Origin: Pyrenophora tritici-repentis
Taxonomy: Eukaryota > Ascomycota > Dothideomycetes > Pleosporales > Pleosporaceae
Direction: 5' to 3'
Length of the DNA: 64,000 bases
NCBI RefSeq assembly: GCF_003171515.1
Contig: NC_089390.1
Coordinates: forward strand, 5,580,001 to 5,644,000
Both the position numbers and the translations under genes were made by a program. The notes under the pieces are model-generated. The model saw only the letters and a program-made list of their open reading frames with translations, did no database searches and was not told where the DNA came from. Each line of letters starts with the position of its first letter. The first letter of the stretch is position 1. Shown one piece after another: positions 54,415 to 64,000 of this stretch.

Positions 54415-57400
54415 AAACTTGACTTGCTTGGTTCAAACATAGGCTTTACTTGACTTGCTTGGGGTGATTTTTTTACTTGCTTGACTTGCTTGTATTACTT
54501 GCAAGTACTTGGATTACTTGACTACTACAAAGAGATTAAGCTACATACAAATTACCAAAACTCAGTGTTCCACTCTAGTATGTTGTAATCTCCTACAAGC
54601 TGCTCATCTGAAAGCTTAGCCTCGCTACAGTTGTACGGTTTATAACCAGCTCGCACCATGACCTTACTAATTGAAGAGCTGCGAGTAGCTCACTGCCCAG
54701 AGCACGTCGTTTAGGTTCAAGAAGGTCGCCAAGCTCACTGAAGAGGCGCTCACAGTCGCTGCTTGATGCTGGATAGTCATGATATCGATTGCAAACTGCG
54801 CTAAATGCGGGTATTTCGGCAGTAGTTGTATCCAGTATTGGACAGGATTTCCATCTGCGTTGTACTGCTCCTGCGTCCACTGCGGCTCTTGTGTTTTCCA
54901 GCGCTCAAACTCGTCAAGTGGAGCCTCTCGGTCATTGTTGCGGCTAAGTATAGCAATAATTGCCTCGTCTATGTTGTTGCTACTCGGCGCAGTTGTATAC
55001 CGCTGGCGTGCTCGTTGAGGTTTGTATGCCGCCCAAAGCTGTTGGAACGACGCGTTGGCACTAGTAAGCCAATCAGCTTTGTCTGCCCACGCCACATCGC
55101 AGTAGTTCTTGTAGTACGGGTGTAGGCAAACAGCGGCGTAGTAAGCGGGCGAGTCGTCGAGCTTGTTGTAGTAGTCGTTGGCTTTGCTCCACGCGGCGCG
55201 GAGGTTGACGTTGAGGTGATCCTCTGGAGCCTCGGCATGAGCGTTGAAGTCGACGTGCTCGAACGGGCGCGCCCGGCCTCAAGCTTGCTGAGTACGTACT
55301 CAAAAACGGGTATAACCTCATAGATTGCGCCGTATTTGCCATCCTTAGAGCGTCCCTCGAGGCGTTTTGTGGCGTACTTGAGCGGCTCTAAGCAGTCCTG
55401 GTACTCTGCAATCACCGCCCAGTCAGCAGCTCGGAGCCCAGTTGATCTCATCCAGTTTGGGGCGTCGGGCCGCTTATTATTCCGCTGCGCAGCGTGCGCA
55501 TCTTCAAGGATAACCCTATTGATATGATGCTCAGCGTACAAGTTATACGCGGCTTGAAGCTTGGTAGCGCGCTCAAAGCAGCATAGTATGAGTTCCAGCG
55601 AGTGACGACAGGCTTGACTGGCTCGAGTACTTTGAGACGCCTTCAGCAGGCAGGTTGTTGTTGGCAAGGCGCTGGTAGCCACGAAAAAGCTCGTACTGTT
55701 GCGGCGTTTTGATATAGTTGATGACGTCAACTAGCACTCCAATAGGGCCATCTTTCCGCCACTCTCGCATATACTGCTCCTCGGTATTGTACTGCTCTTG
55801 AGTGTTGCCGTAGGCGTCTTTGTTGGTGCCAAATATAATAGCCTGGCCGATGAGGTTAAGCGTGTGACAACTGCAGCGGAGGCGCCGGTGAGCGGACTCA
55901 AATTCGTACTCGCGCGCGAGCGCGGATCGCAGTGTCGTTGTTGGTAGCGTTGTCGAGTACAAATAGCCTAATCGGTCGCTTGTTATTCCGTATGCTGAGA
56001 GCGTCGTCGAGATAGCTTTGGCAATAGCCTCACCGGTGTGGGCGCCAGCGAGCTCAGGCAGATCGATTGGTAAGTCTCGTATTATTCCAGCTGCGTCGGC
56101 AAAGTGAGCGACTACTCCAAAGAAGCCACGTTTACACCCTTTGTTGTCCAGCCATCAAAGCTTACGTGTATTTTGCTTACTGAGCCTGACAGGGTGTCGA
56201 TAACTTGCGGTCGTATAGACCGGAACAACCTCATCACAAAGGTAGAAACGCTGGTATTACTTACCCACAACGCTGCCTCTGCCTCTGGGTTGGCAAATCT
56301 CATCATCTCTCTAAAATCAGGCGTCGTAAGTTCGCTGAGCGGGTGGTTTCGGTTAACAAGCCACATGACAGTGGCTGTTCGAAAGCCCTCTACGTCGAAG
56401 TTTCCAAACGCGTTAGCAGTGTTTTGTTGTACGTCTAAACCAGCGTCAAAAGCTTGCCGCAACGACAGCTGGCCTCGAGCTCTCTGCGCTAACTTTGGCC
56501 ATCTTTCGTAAGGTTGTGGCCAGGCTTTGGTTGGCTGAGATGGGTGGCTGCTGAGGTTGTAGCCTGAGTAATGTTAAACAAACCACCACGGCCAGCGTCG
56601 ATAGTTTTGTGTACATGGCAGTACTTGCACACAAACCAGATTCGAGATGTAGCATGGCGCTCAACAACGCGGTAGCCATACTGAAAGATCCAACTTTTTG
56701 GGCGCTTAGAACGCGCCAATGGCTTGATAAAATCAGGTAAACGTGCCCAGTCAATGCCGTCAAAGTTCTCAACTAGTGCGCTGTTTGTCTCATCCTGACC
56801 ACCCTCTCCAGCCTCAGTTGTAGCCACCGTGCCAGCTCGGCTGCCCTCGGTGGCGCGACAATCTCAGCCTCCGCCTGCGACTCTAAGAACTGCAACTCGA
56901 AGGTAGGTATTGGCGGCGAGGCGTTAGCCTGGCTTGCGGCAGCTAGGGTTTTGCGAGGTGATCGACGCTGAGGTCTAGGCTTAGATGCAGGCTTAGATGC
57001 AGGCTCAGGTGAAGCCTCAGGAGTTGAGGCGACGTTGTTGTGGCAGCGGCTACTTTCGTACGTTTGCTCCGAGCAGAAGTTTGTGGTAGGCGACGTTTGG
57101 CCATATTGGGGTATCAGGGCAGTATAAATCACTGGAAAACGCGTTGCTATAGGGATACTGCATTGCGATAGGCTTCTAGACAGGCGTACGTCGAGATTGG
57201 AGCAATGCGCTAGACTAAGGCTAACGTTATTTGATAGCCGCTTAGCCTGTTTGGGACTCAACCGAGGCAACTGCAACACTTCAAAACCATCGCGACATCT
57301 ACCGTACAGCAGTTTTAGCACCCTCATCACAGTAACGCTAAAACAACCAAGTAAACCAAGTAAGCCAAGCAAGCAAAGTATCTTGACTTGACTTGCTTGC

Positions 57401-57538
57401 TTAGCTGCCCAGCTCTTACTTGACTTGCTTGCTTGTTTAAACCAAGCAAGTCAAGCAAGTAATCCAAGTCAACTTGCTTTTTGGAAAGTCTGCAAGTTTA
57501 GAGCGGTGACTTGCTTTACTTGCTTGTTGGAAAGTCTG
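54376..57538 (-). mobile_element. hAT DNA transposon, right copy (both termini present)
   Basis: On this copy the 46-bp termini at 54376-54421 and 57493-57538 are inverted repeats of each other (CAGACTTTCC outermost), so it is a complete element of about 3.16 kb. Contents mirror 51241-54374. No matching 8-bp target duplication flanks it (CAAGTTTA on one side, TCTCTGAT on the other). Confidence 0.85.
54551..57110 (-). pseudogene. hAT transposase, right copy (frameshifted)
   Basis: The - strand carries the same domains as the left copy: RIWFVCKYCHVHK, IHVSFDGWTTK, LRCSCHTLNLIGQA and the dimerisation domain. Several one-base differences from the left copy in G/C runs break the frame at other places (for example near 55690, 56140 and 56500). 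The stretch that is broken on the left near 53330 is open here (DAPNWMRSTGLRAADWAVIA). Confidence 0.8.
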
Positions 57539-58813
57539 TCTCTGATCCAGCGAGTGATAGAGCGAGAAGCTCTGCTTCCGTTGTTGATTTCGTAACAGTG
57601 CGTTGGAGTGTTGACTTCCAGTCAACAGTCATGCCAAAGAGCTGAAATACGTATCCTTGAGAGCTCCGGCGCGTCTCAACGTCGTCAGCAAAGGAGGCAT
57701 CAGATGCTCCAAAGAAGATAGGATCGCGATAGTCCTGCGGTGTGGCCAGGTATTCCTGAATCTCCACTTCATTAATAGCTTGCGCTTGTAGGCTCGATAT
57801 TTCGTCTCAAGTATGTGACGCCACACCCTTCGAATAGATTCGACATGTGCTTGACCAGGATTGATCAAATGTGACGCATGAATGACATGAGCGCTGCCAG
57901 GTCAGTCGGGTATGCTGTGTCAGGTAGGCAAGGTGGCCTACAAGCTCCTGATAGGTCTTTGTCCGAGCTTTGTTCGGCTCCTCCAGAGACTGTTCCAGAT
58001 AGTTCGCCAGCATAGGCACCTCAGAAGGCGGCCAGCTGAGATAATGTTGTACTTGGCAGCAACCTTGTCAATGTAGGCGTCCTGCACCAAGTGAATTGTG
58101 CGTGCGTTGATGTCTCGAACGACGCGTATGCCTAAGAACCACTTGAGCTCTCCGAGGCATTTCAGGCCATAATGCTCTTCAAGCTTCTTCTCAAACTCTC
58201 GGTAGATGTCTGTTTGATGGGTGGAAAGCCATAACAATATCGTCAACGTAGACGAACATGATCAACCAGCTATTGACGTAGACGCATGGAAATCCCAGTA
58301 TAGGCGTCAAGCCTAGAGACTTTAGTGTCTCTCTTAGGTCCTTGTACTATAGAAGCGGTGATTCCTTCAGTCCGTACAGGGCTCGGAGCACCTGTAGTAG
58401 CTCTCCATCTTTCTTGAAACCGTCTGGTGTCTCAGCATAAAGCTTTCGATTAAGTGTAGCATTAAGAAATGCATTCGGTACGTCGTACTGGAGCAGCTCT
58501 AGTCCAAACTGATTGGCTATTGCGATGAGTGCTCGGAACGTTCGAGCGGCTAATGTGGCAGCGTAGGTGTCTCCATACAGCTGTTCCAGATCACCACGGA
58601 CCACAAGTCGTGCCTTGAATCGATAGAGGTAGCCATCCTCATCAAATTTGTATGTGAATACCCACATCAGGGTAGCACCTCTGCATTAGCAGTCTCTGCT
58701 GTCTGTGTAGTCTTGGCGAAGCAGCCTTTGCCCCATATCTCGCGATACTCTTTTTGTGCAGCGTCTCGGAACTGCTCTCCAAACTGATGATGGTCCAGCT
58801 CTCGATATGATTG
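57539..58813 (-). pseudogene. Element C Pol, inverted partial copy
   Basis: A mirror of 49960-51240: RNase H (STTEAELLALSLAGSETDFP end) through RT (LMWVFTYKFDEDGYLYRFK) to the QSYREL region at the gap edge. The same TAG (LL-YKDL) is present. Extra one-base losses in runs (for example CCC for CCCC near 58672) break the frame more than in the left copy. Confidence 0.85.
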
Positions 58814-58873
58814 NNNNNNNNNNNNNNNNNNNNNNNNNNNNNNNNNNNNNNNNNNNNNNNNNNNNNNNNNNNN
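58814..58873. other. Assembly gap, 60 N
   Basis: Sixty consecutive N. The left edge corresponds to position 49960 in inverted orientation and the right edge to about 44011 in direct orientation, so unrelated points of the same repeat are joined here. Confidence 0.99.
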
Positions 58874-59281
58874 AAGAATCTTCGCACGAAACGACCAAGC
58901 AAAGGACTCGACAACGTCAAAGTCGGACCATTTTTGATTCTCAATCGGAAAGGACCAGTTACGTACACACTCGACCTTCCACCAGACGCTAGAATACATC
59001 CCAGGTTCCATGTAAGCCTCTTAGAACCAGCACACCCAGATACGCCATTACAGAAAACCTTCCACTACGAAACGGAAGAAGAAAACGAATTTGAAGTCGA
59101 GAACATTGTCACACACAGAGTTGTGGACAACGGCACAGAATACCTAGTCAAATGGTTAGGATACCCAGACAGCGAGAACACTTGGGAACCGGACACAAAC
59201 CTTACGAACTGCCGCCAGCTACTTGCGCAGTACCACCGTAATCAAGACCGGCGAACTCGGAATCATCCCCAGAGAAAGTAG
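58874..59281 (+). pseudogene. Element B Pol, 3' fragment (second copy)
   Basis: Begins in the integrase C-terminus after the gap (KNLRTKRPSKGLDNVKVGPF) and runs through GPY/F and the chromodomain (EYLVKWLGYPDSENTWEP) to the stop. It is identical in translation to 44012-44419. Confidence 0.9.
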
Positions 59282-59771
59282 GCATAAAGACGCCCCAATC
59301 CAATGCCAAAGTACCAGGCATAAGACCGTCTTCCAGATGCGCTACCTCTCGATTCAACGCCTCGACCGCTTCCAACGCCTCGATATCCTCAACAAACTTT
59401 CCCGACTCATCAACCCATTCTTGCTCACGACGCTTTAACTGCTTACGCTGCTTGCGAAGACGATCCTTCTTCGCACGCGCAGCCATCAAAGCATCCAATG
59501 CCGCAGACTCTGCAGCATCCGCTTCGGCCTCTTGTTGTTCAAGACGCGCCATCTCCTTGTCCAACTTTTCAAAGTTCGGGACAGGAACTTCCACAGGAAC
59601 GCACGACTTCACACCGTTGCGATAACAATTTCCACATTCTTTCTTTAACGACGACATCCGACACTCGAGCCCCCGCTTCGCACAATATTGACAAGACACC
59701 ATCGCGATTGTACCGACTAGGTTGATTCGGTCACCAAGGGTATGACGATGGGCGGTACTTCTGGAAACCAT
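59202..59771 (-). CDS. Antisense Zn2Cys6-like ORF of element B (second copy)
   Basis: Same 189-residue translation as 44340-44909, including all six cluster cysteines and the coiled-coil region. In a stretch with many one-base differences this ORF is unchanged, which says the copies are very recent or the same locus. Confidence 0.68.
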   Translation of the reverse strand: MVSRSTAHRHTLGDRINLVGTIAMVSCQYCAKRGLECRMSSLKKECGNCYRNGVKSCVPVEVPVPNFEKLDKEMARLEQQEAEADAAESAALDALMAARAKKDRLRKQRKQLKRREQEWVDESGKFVEDIEALEAVEALNREVAHLEDGLMPGTLALDWGVFMPTFSGDDSEFAGLDYGGTAQVAGGSS

Positions 59772-59816
59772 GACACGTCAGCTCATGAGGACATGAGATT
59801 AGGAGAGGGAGGATAG

Positions 59817-60268
59817 TGTTACGAACCTAAGGAGAGGACACAGTGCAAGATATGAAGGGCAGAAGGATGGAGACCTTGTCGGAATCCCTTCTCAGACAAA
59901 GGCGTACAAAGGTGTACAAGGACCAATGACGTAAGCCTGCCCCGCATCCCACAAAGCTTGGCGGAACGCCACCATGGGACATGTCACGTGTGTCCCAAGG
60001 AATCCCACGATGTACCACGAGGTCCCACGCATGGGACAGTGTAGGACAACGTAGGACGTATAGGACATAGGACATTCGTTAGTATATAACAATAGGCAAT
60101 GAGCCCTTACGGTTCATTGTGTTCAACTTTGAAATCTAAGGATTAGTACTTGATTCTCAACTCCCCGTATATTACATCGATCTACCAATCGTGCTATACA
60201 CCCTCGTGTCCATCGCATCACTCTATCCCCGAGAACCAACCCAAGATCATCTTCGGACGACCTTCACA
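59817..60268 (+). repeat. 3' LTR of element B (second copy)
   Basis: 452 bp, matching 38643-39094 including GGAATCCCACG, and followed by AATAT at 60269-60273. Confidence 0.93.
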
Positions 60269-60273
60269 AATAT

Positions 60274-60859
60274 ACGCCCCGCGGGCTCGCTGTTAGATGT
60301 ACGACTTCTAATCTATAGCTGCCTTAAGTTTCTCGCCCTAGCGTTTCTAGATAAGGGAGATAGTGTTGCTATCTATTGTGACAACGTAGCTGTTAAAGTT
60401 AATCTTATTATCCTTAGTAAGGACCTCTTTCTCCTTCGCGTTAAAGCAGAGCTCGTCTTTCTCCTTAGCAGCGAACTGCTCGTCGGATAGACTAAGCGTA
60501 TCGTTAGTCTAGATACCTACAATCCTAACGCTAGCTGCCGTTGACTTAGAGATAAGGAGGCATAGGTTATACGTAGACGTCTCTATCTGCAGCTTGTCGG
60601 TGTGGTGCTTAAAGTACGTAGACCACTAATACACTCTAGCTTCTGCGATACCGTACAGAGGCTTGATCACGACTATAATTGTCCTGTCCGGGTACAATCC
60701 GCGGAGCTAAACAGGGAGGTCAGCGATGATGGTCCGCTAGAGGGCACTATTAGACTAGGTATACGCCTAGGTGATATCTCGGAGCTATAGTATCATGCCC
60801 TCAGCAATAAGAGACGGAGCGAGGGCAATAATAAGACGTTGGCTCGCTCGCTAGATAGT
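60274..60859 (-). pseudogene. Ty1/copia relic piece 1 (second copy)
   Basis: The same RIP-decayed RT text and stops as 45411-45996, again ending in ATAGT where the LTR of element C begins. Confidence 0.82.
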
Positions 60860-61450
60860 TGTCAGATATTCACTCTCATCTGGAATACTGATGAAATAGG
60901 TAATGAATGGTGATGATGTTGATTATTGATTGTGTCTTGGTTCTGTCTACGGTTGTGGGCACACCTAGGGGGTGCCAAGCCTTCCTGTGATCCGATTGGC
61001 TCTCACAGATGCCAGGTCGCGCTAGTCTAACTGTTGCGGTTTGTGAGGCAAGGGTATTGCGCATGTCACGTGCGTTGTCCTGGCGCTCCTCCCTCCCCTC
61101 CATGAGCACCTTCTCCCTCACCAGCATCAGAGATACGTCATGTAAATAGACCCTGATTATGGCTACATATAAGGTGGCCATGACAGCACAACAACAACAC
61201 AACACAATATACTCTAATGACTGCCTCGCGCGGTTACACTTTAATTGACTGCATTGTACACCAACAGTTATGAGCCCGGATTGCGACTAAAAAAGCTCGC
61301 TCACTCACAACGACTGACTGGCACCTACGATCGGGATCAACATTGATCATACTGTACGGAGCCGCCGACCTATTAACAGGCACCCACGATTGAGGTCACG
61401 ATTGATTATACTGTGCGGAGCCGCCAAACCACTCATACACACTATAGACG

Positions 61451-62220
61451 ATGACGATTGAGTCATCAGACCCTGCGGTCACCCGAGTGACTGTCGTCCT
61501 CGATCGAGCTAACGACTGGCACAAGTGGCTGTTTATTCGAAAGGATACTGCACAGAAGCATAAGCTCTAGCAGTACGTGGACCCTACCACGAAGGCAGCG
61601 GACCTGCCTACGTTACTAGCACCAATCAAACCACAGCTTACGGATCACGCTGCTGGAGCGACGTCAATTGCTCACCTTACTGCCGCGCAGCAGAAGCTGT
61701 ATCAATGGGAGTACGAGCGATGGGAGCGCAAGGACCTTGAGTTCAGGCGTTAAAGAAAGGCTCTCGCTAAGTTTAACTCTGAGATTAGCAAGACGATCGC
61801 TGCAAAGCACCTTTACTTGATCGAGAACAAGGACACGCTATACGAGCGACTGACGACGCTCAAGAAGCACCTTGCACCGTCCGACGCAACACGACAACGC
61901 GATCTAATCGCACGATACAAAGCCCTTCAGACGCCGCCACGCAGTAGAAAAGTTGAGGAGTGGCTACGCTCTTGGTGGAGGTCACCAACATGTGTATCTC
62001 TGCAGAAGTTCCTGAGACAATAGGATCAAGGGCACAAGAAGATTTCCTTGTCGCCTGCAGAACGATCGATCCTGAGTATGGTACGTCAGGCCTGCGAGCC
62101 CTGATCGACCTGGAGGACGCTGGCACTGCCATCCATCAGTGGAAGACTACGTCAGCAAGTTCACGACCTACCTCAAGCGTGTGCGACCCACAGTCCGCAA
62201 CAATCAATTAAGTGGGTCCT
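61451..62220 (+). pseudogene. gag: Element C Gag (second copy)
   Basis: Shares MTIESSDPAV and both nonsense codons with 46589-47362. It is additionally frameshifted after WLRSW (one G fewer) and near GTAIHQW (one C fewer). Confidence 0.72.
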
Positions 62221-62349
62221 AGAAGGTTCAGATTGGATTGATTGATTACCGCTTTAAGCCTAGTAGTTACCTATAGGAGTTTAAGCCCTACCTAGATAGG
62301 TAAGTGGGTCTAGGAGAGTGACCGGATTGAATTGATTGTTGCGGAGTCT

Positions 62350-64000
62350 AGTGCGACCGCTGTCGACAGGACTTAGCTCAATGGCAGCGGAGCTGGACGT
62401 TGCGAAGTCTTAGCAGCAGAACAAGGATGCTAACAACAATAGCAACAAGACGAAACCAAAATGCCCATGTGGCTTAAAACATTACTAGGTTGACTGCTAG
62501 TTGATCAACACAGAGCACCCACGAAGGCCGAAGACCTACGCCAATGCACTTGGCCGAAAGAAGCTCGACGCCGCCCTGGCCGCCGACAACGACTTGAGAG
62601 ACAAGATCAACAAGGCGCTCGACAAGTGGCGCGCAAAGCAGCAAGAGAGTGGAGGGAGCATCGCCATAGACGATGGCAACCGTCCCACAAGACCTACAGC
62701 GAACACTGTACGATACATAATACAAGACCAAGAGCGATCTGCTCAGGACTACAACGAGACGACTCATAATAATCGAGTCGAAACGAATACAATTGCAGAC
62801 GATAGCTTAAAGCCAAAAGGCAACCTCTACACAGCAGTGAGCATGGAAGAGGATATCGACAAGCTCAGCAATCGATGGATCCTTGACCCTAGCTCCAACA
62901 CTCACGTGATCAACACTGAGGAATGGAGTGGATGGACAAGGGAGTACAACGCTGTCGCTACGGACTTTGTCGGAGCTGGAACAGGACGTGTCCAGATCAC
63001 AGCCTGGGGAAGCATGGAGCTTATGGCAAACACGCCAATAGGTGTACGATCACTAAGACTTACTCACGTCGCTTACGTCCAAGGCTTTATTACGAGCCTA
63101 ATTAGTCTGGCACGCTGCCGGAAGCTTGGCATACACTTTGATTCAGGACGGGATCTACTGTACAAAGGCGACCCAGGAACAGTACTTGCTTATCTTGAGC
63201 ATGATAGAGGACACTAGCTAGTGGACGCTGATGCCTTTAGTCGCCCGAAACCGATGTTGCTGTCATCTTTTGGCACTACCTACAGACCTTCGAAGGCTCC
63301 GCGCCCAGACCAGAAAGTCGATGCTAGGATGGCACACCAGATGTGGGCTCATCCTGGCAAGAAAGCGATCGAAAAGCTTACGTCGAATGTCGATGGACTT
63401 GTTATTAAAGGCGACACTAACGACTTCTGTGCTGTCTGTACAGAGTCTAAGTTAACGAAGCAGATATCTCGAAGACAGCAGGAGGATCAAGCACAGAAGC
63501 CCTTCTACCGGATTGCTGTAGATGTAATTCAACTATTGCCACAAGGAGAAGCATGCCTCAACGGTGATCGATGGGCTAGACACTCCGTCGATCAATACTC
63601 AAAATGGCACCAAGTGTCTACTTTCTCAAACCGATCAAAACCATTCCTAAGTCGATAGTTGATCCAGGACATACGCAGCATACAACGCGTCTTTGATTGC
63701 GACATAACCGCTATCAAGACAGACAACGAACGTGGATACGGCACATCGCCAAACTTCCTAGAAGAACTTTGCAGAGACCTTGGTATTCGATACGAGCCAC
63801 GAGCCGAGTACACAGAGGAGCAGAATAGACTAGCAGAGCGAGTGGGATCGCTGCTTGTCATCCGAGCCAGAGCCATAAGGATCCAAGTAGGACTACCAAA
63901 GTCCTTGTCCTATGAGCTGCTTCGAACAGCAGCATACGTCCTTAATCGGACACCAACTAAAGCGCTGCAATAGAAGACACCATACGAGATTGTATGGAAG
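62350..64000 (+). pseudogene. pol: Element C Pol, integrase part (second copy, incomplete)
   Basis: Same pre-integrase and integrase blocks and the same TAG codons as 47490-49140. Here the run near 63629 is AAA, which keeps 63221-63973 in one frame through a TAG before LIQDIRS. It ends inside the window at the KTPYEIVWK block. Confidence 0.8.

Larger units (their letters stand above)
49960..58813. repeat. Near-perfect inverted repeat, arms about 4.4 kb, centre 54394/54395
   Basis: The left arm (49960-54374) and right arm (54415-58813) are reverse complements. Paired landmarks such as 53694-54122 (+) and 54667-55095 (-) share the midpoint 54394.5. The arms include copia element C from its RT region through the hAT. 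Differences seen are mostly single bases in homopolymers, and the right arm is about 16 bp shorter. It ends at the N gap. Confidence 0.93.
58874..64000 (+). repeat. Direct copy of 44011-49140 (offset about 14.86 kb)
   Basis: Landmarks repeat with offsets of 14860-14862: antisense ORF 44340 and 59202, gag 46955 and 61817, pol 47641 and 62501, integrase 48798 and 63659. Differences noted are homopolymer lengths: CCCC/CCC in the LTR of C, GGG/GG and CCC/CC in gag, AA/AAA near 48770/63629, CC/CCC in the LTR of B. Confidence 0.95.
60860..64000 (+). mobile_element. Copia element C, 5' part (second copy, runs off the window)
   Basis: LTR 60860-61266 (407 bp), the same initiator-tRNA-type primer site from 61267, gag from ATG 61451 and pol to the window end in the integrase core. 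Gag carries the same TAG and TAA as the first copy plus one-base losses in GGG and CCC runs (near 61973 and 62132). Confidence 0.87.

Noticed and set aside
51241..57538. Two independent hAT insertions in opposite orientation
   Set aside because: The flanking copia sequence is mirrored as well, the left copy lacks a proper far terminus and there are no target duplications. One mirrored event fits better.

Overview
The window comes from a filamentous ascomycete, most likely a dothideomycete. Introns are short (43-75 bp, GT-AG, often with a CTAAC-like branch site). The genes are typical of Pezizomycotina, such as an mtr-type amino acid permease, a TBC Rab-GAP, an SRAP/HMCES protein and an MSOX-type flavin oxidase. 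Old transposons carry CpA-to-TpA decay with W-to-TAG and Q-to-TAG stops, the footprint of repeat-induced point mutation (RIP). The class assignment is inference.

The left part (about 1-29.5 kb) is ordinary gene space. In order it holds: a possible small gene (985-1275 -), an MDR oxidoreductase (2349-3509 +), two tandem diverged paralogues of unknown function (3578-4627 and 4958-5719 -), a decayed gene (6104-6930 +), a sarcosine/saccharopine-oxidase-like flavoenzyme (6957-8377 -), a phosphoglycerate-mutase-fold phosphatase (9682-10617 +), an amino acid permease (11890-13341 +), a 2EXR/F-box-like gene with two poly-C frameshifts (13864-15320 +), two decayed copies of one membrane-protein family (16171-18211 +), a TBC Rab-GAP (18395-21448 -), a mitochondrial-type TPR protein broken by a 334-bp tandem duplication (22761-24480 -), an SRAP protein (24648-25826 +) and a 1027-residue fusion of isochorismatase-like, AlkB-like and GST-like domains (26423-29506 +). 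A degenerate ~100-bp tandem repeat (29761-30350) ends this part.

The right part (30.4-64 kb) is a nest of transposons. A RIP-mutated Ty1/copia relic on the - strand (30846-45996, in three pieces) is split by two Ty3/gypsy chromoviruses with complete LTRs and target duplications: element A (31305-38410, TSD CCTAT) and element B (38643-45405, TSD AATAT). Removing both rejoins the relic reading frame. A second copia element, C, starts at 45997 in the same relic and is itself interrupted at 51241 by a hAT transposon.

From 54.4 kb on there is almost no new sequence. A near-perfect inverted repeat centred between 54394 and 54395 mirrors the hAT and part of element C. A 60-base N gap follows (58814-58873), and 58874-64000 then repeats 44011-49140 in direct orientation. 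The copies differ mainly by one-base homopolymer lengths, so a misassembly or unpolished consensus is a serious alternative to a real duplication.

The most interesting biology is in element B. It has a textbook -1 frameshift heptamer between gag and pol, a Gag tail with three C-x4-C-x2-H motifs, and an antisense ORF before the 3' LTR with the exact cysteine spacing of a Zn2Cys6 DNA-binding domain.
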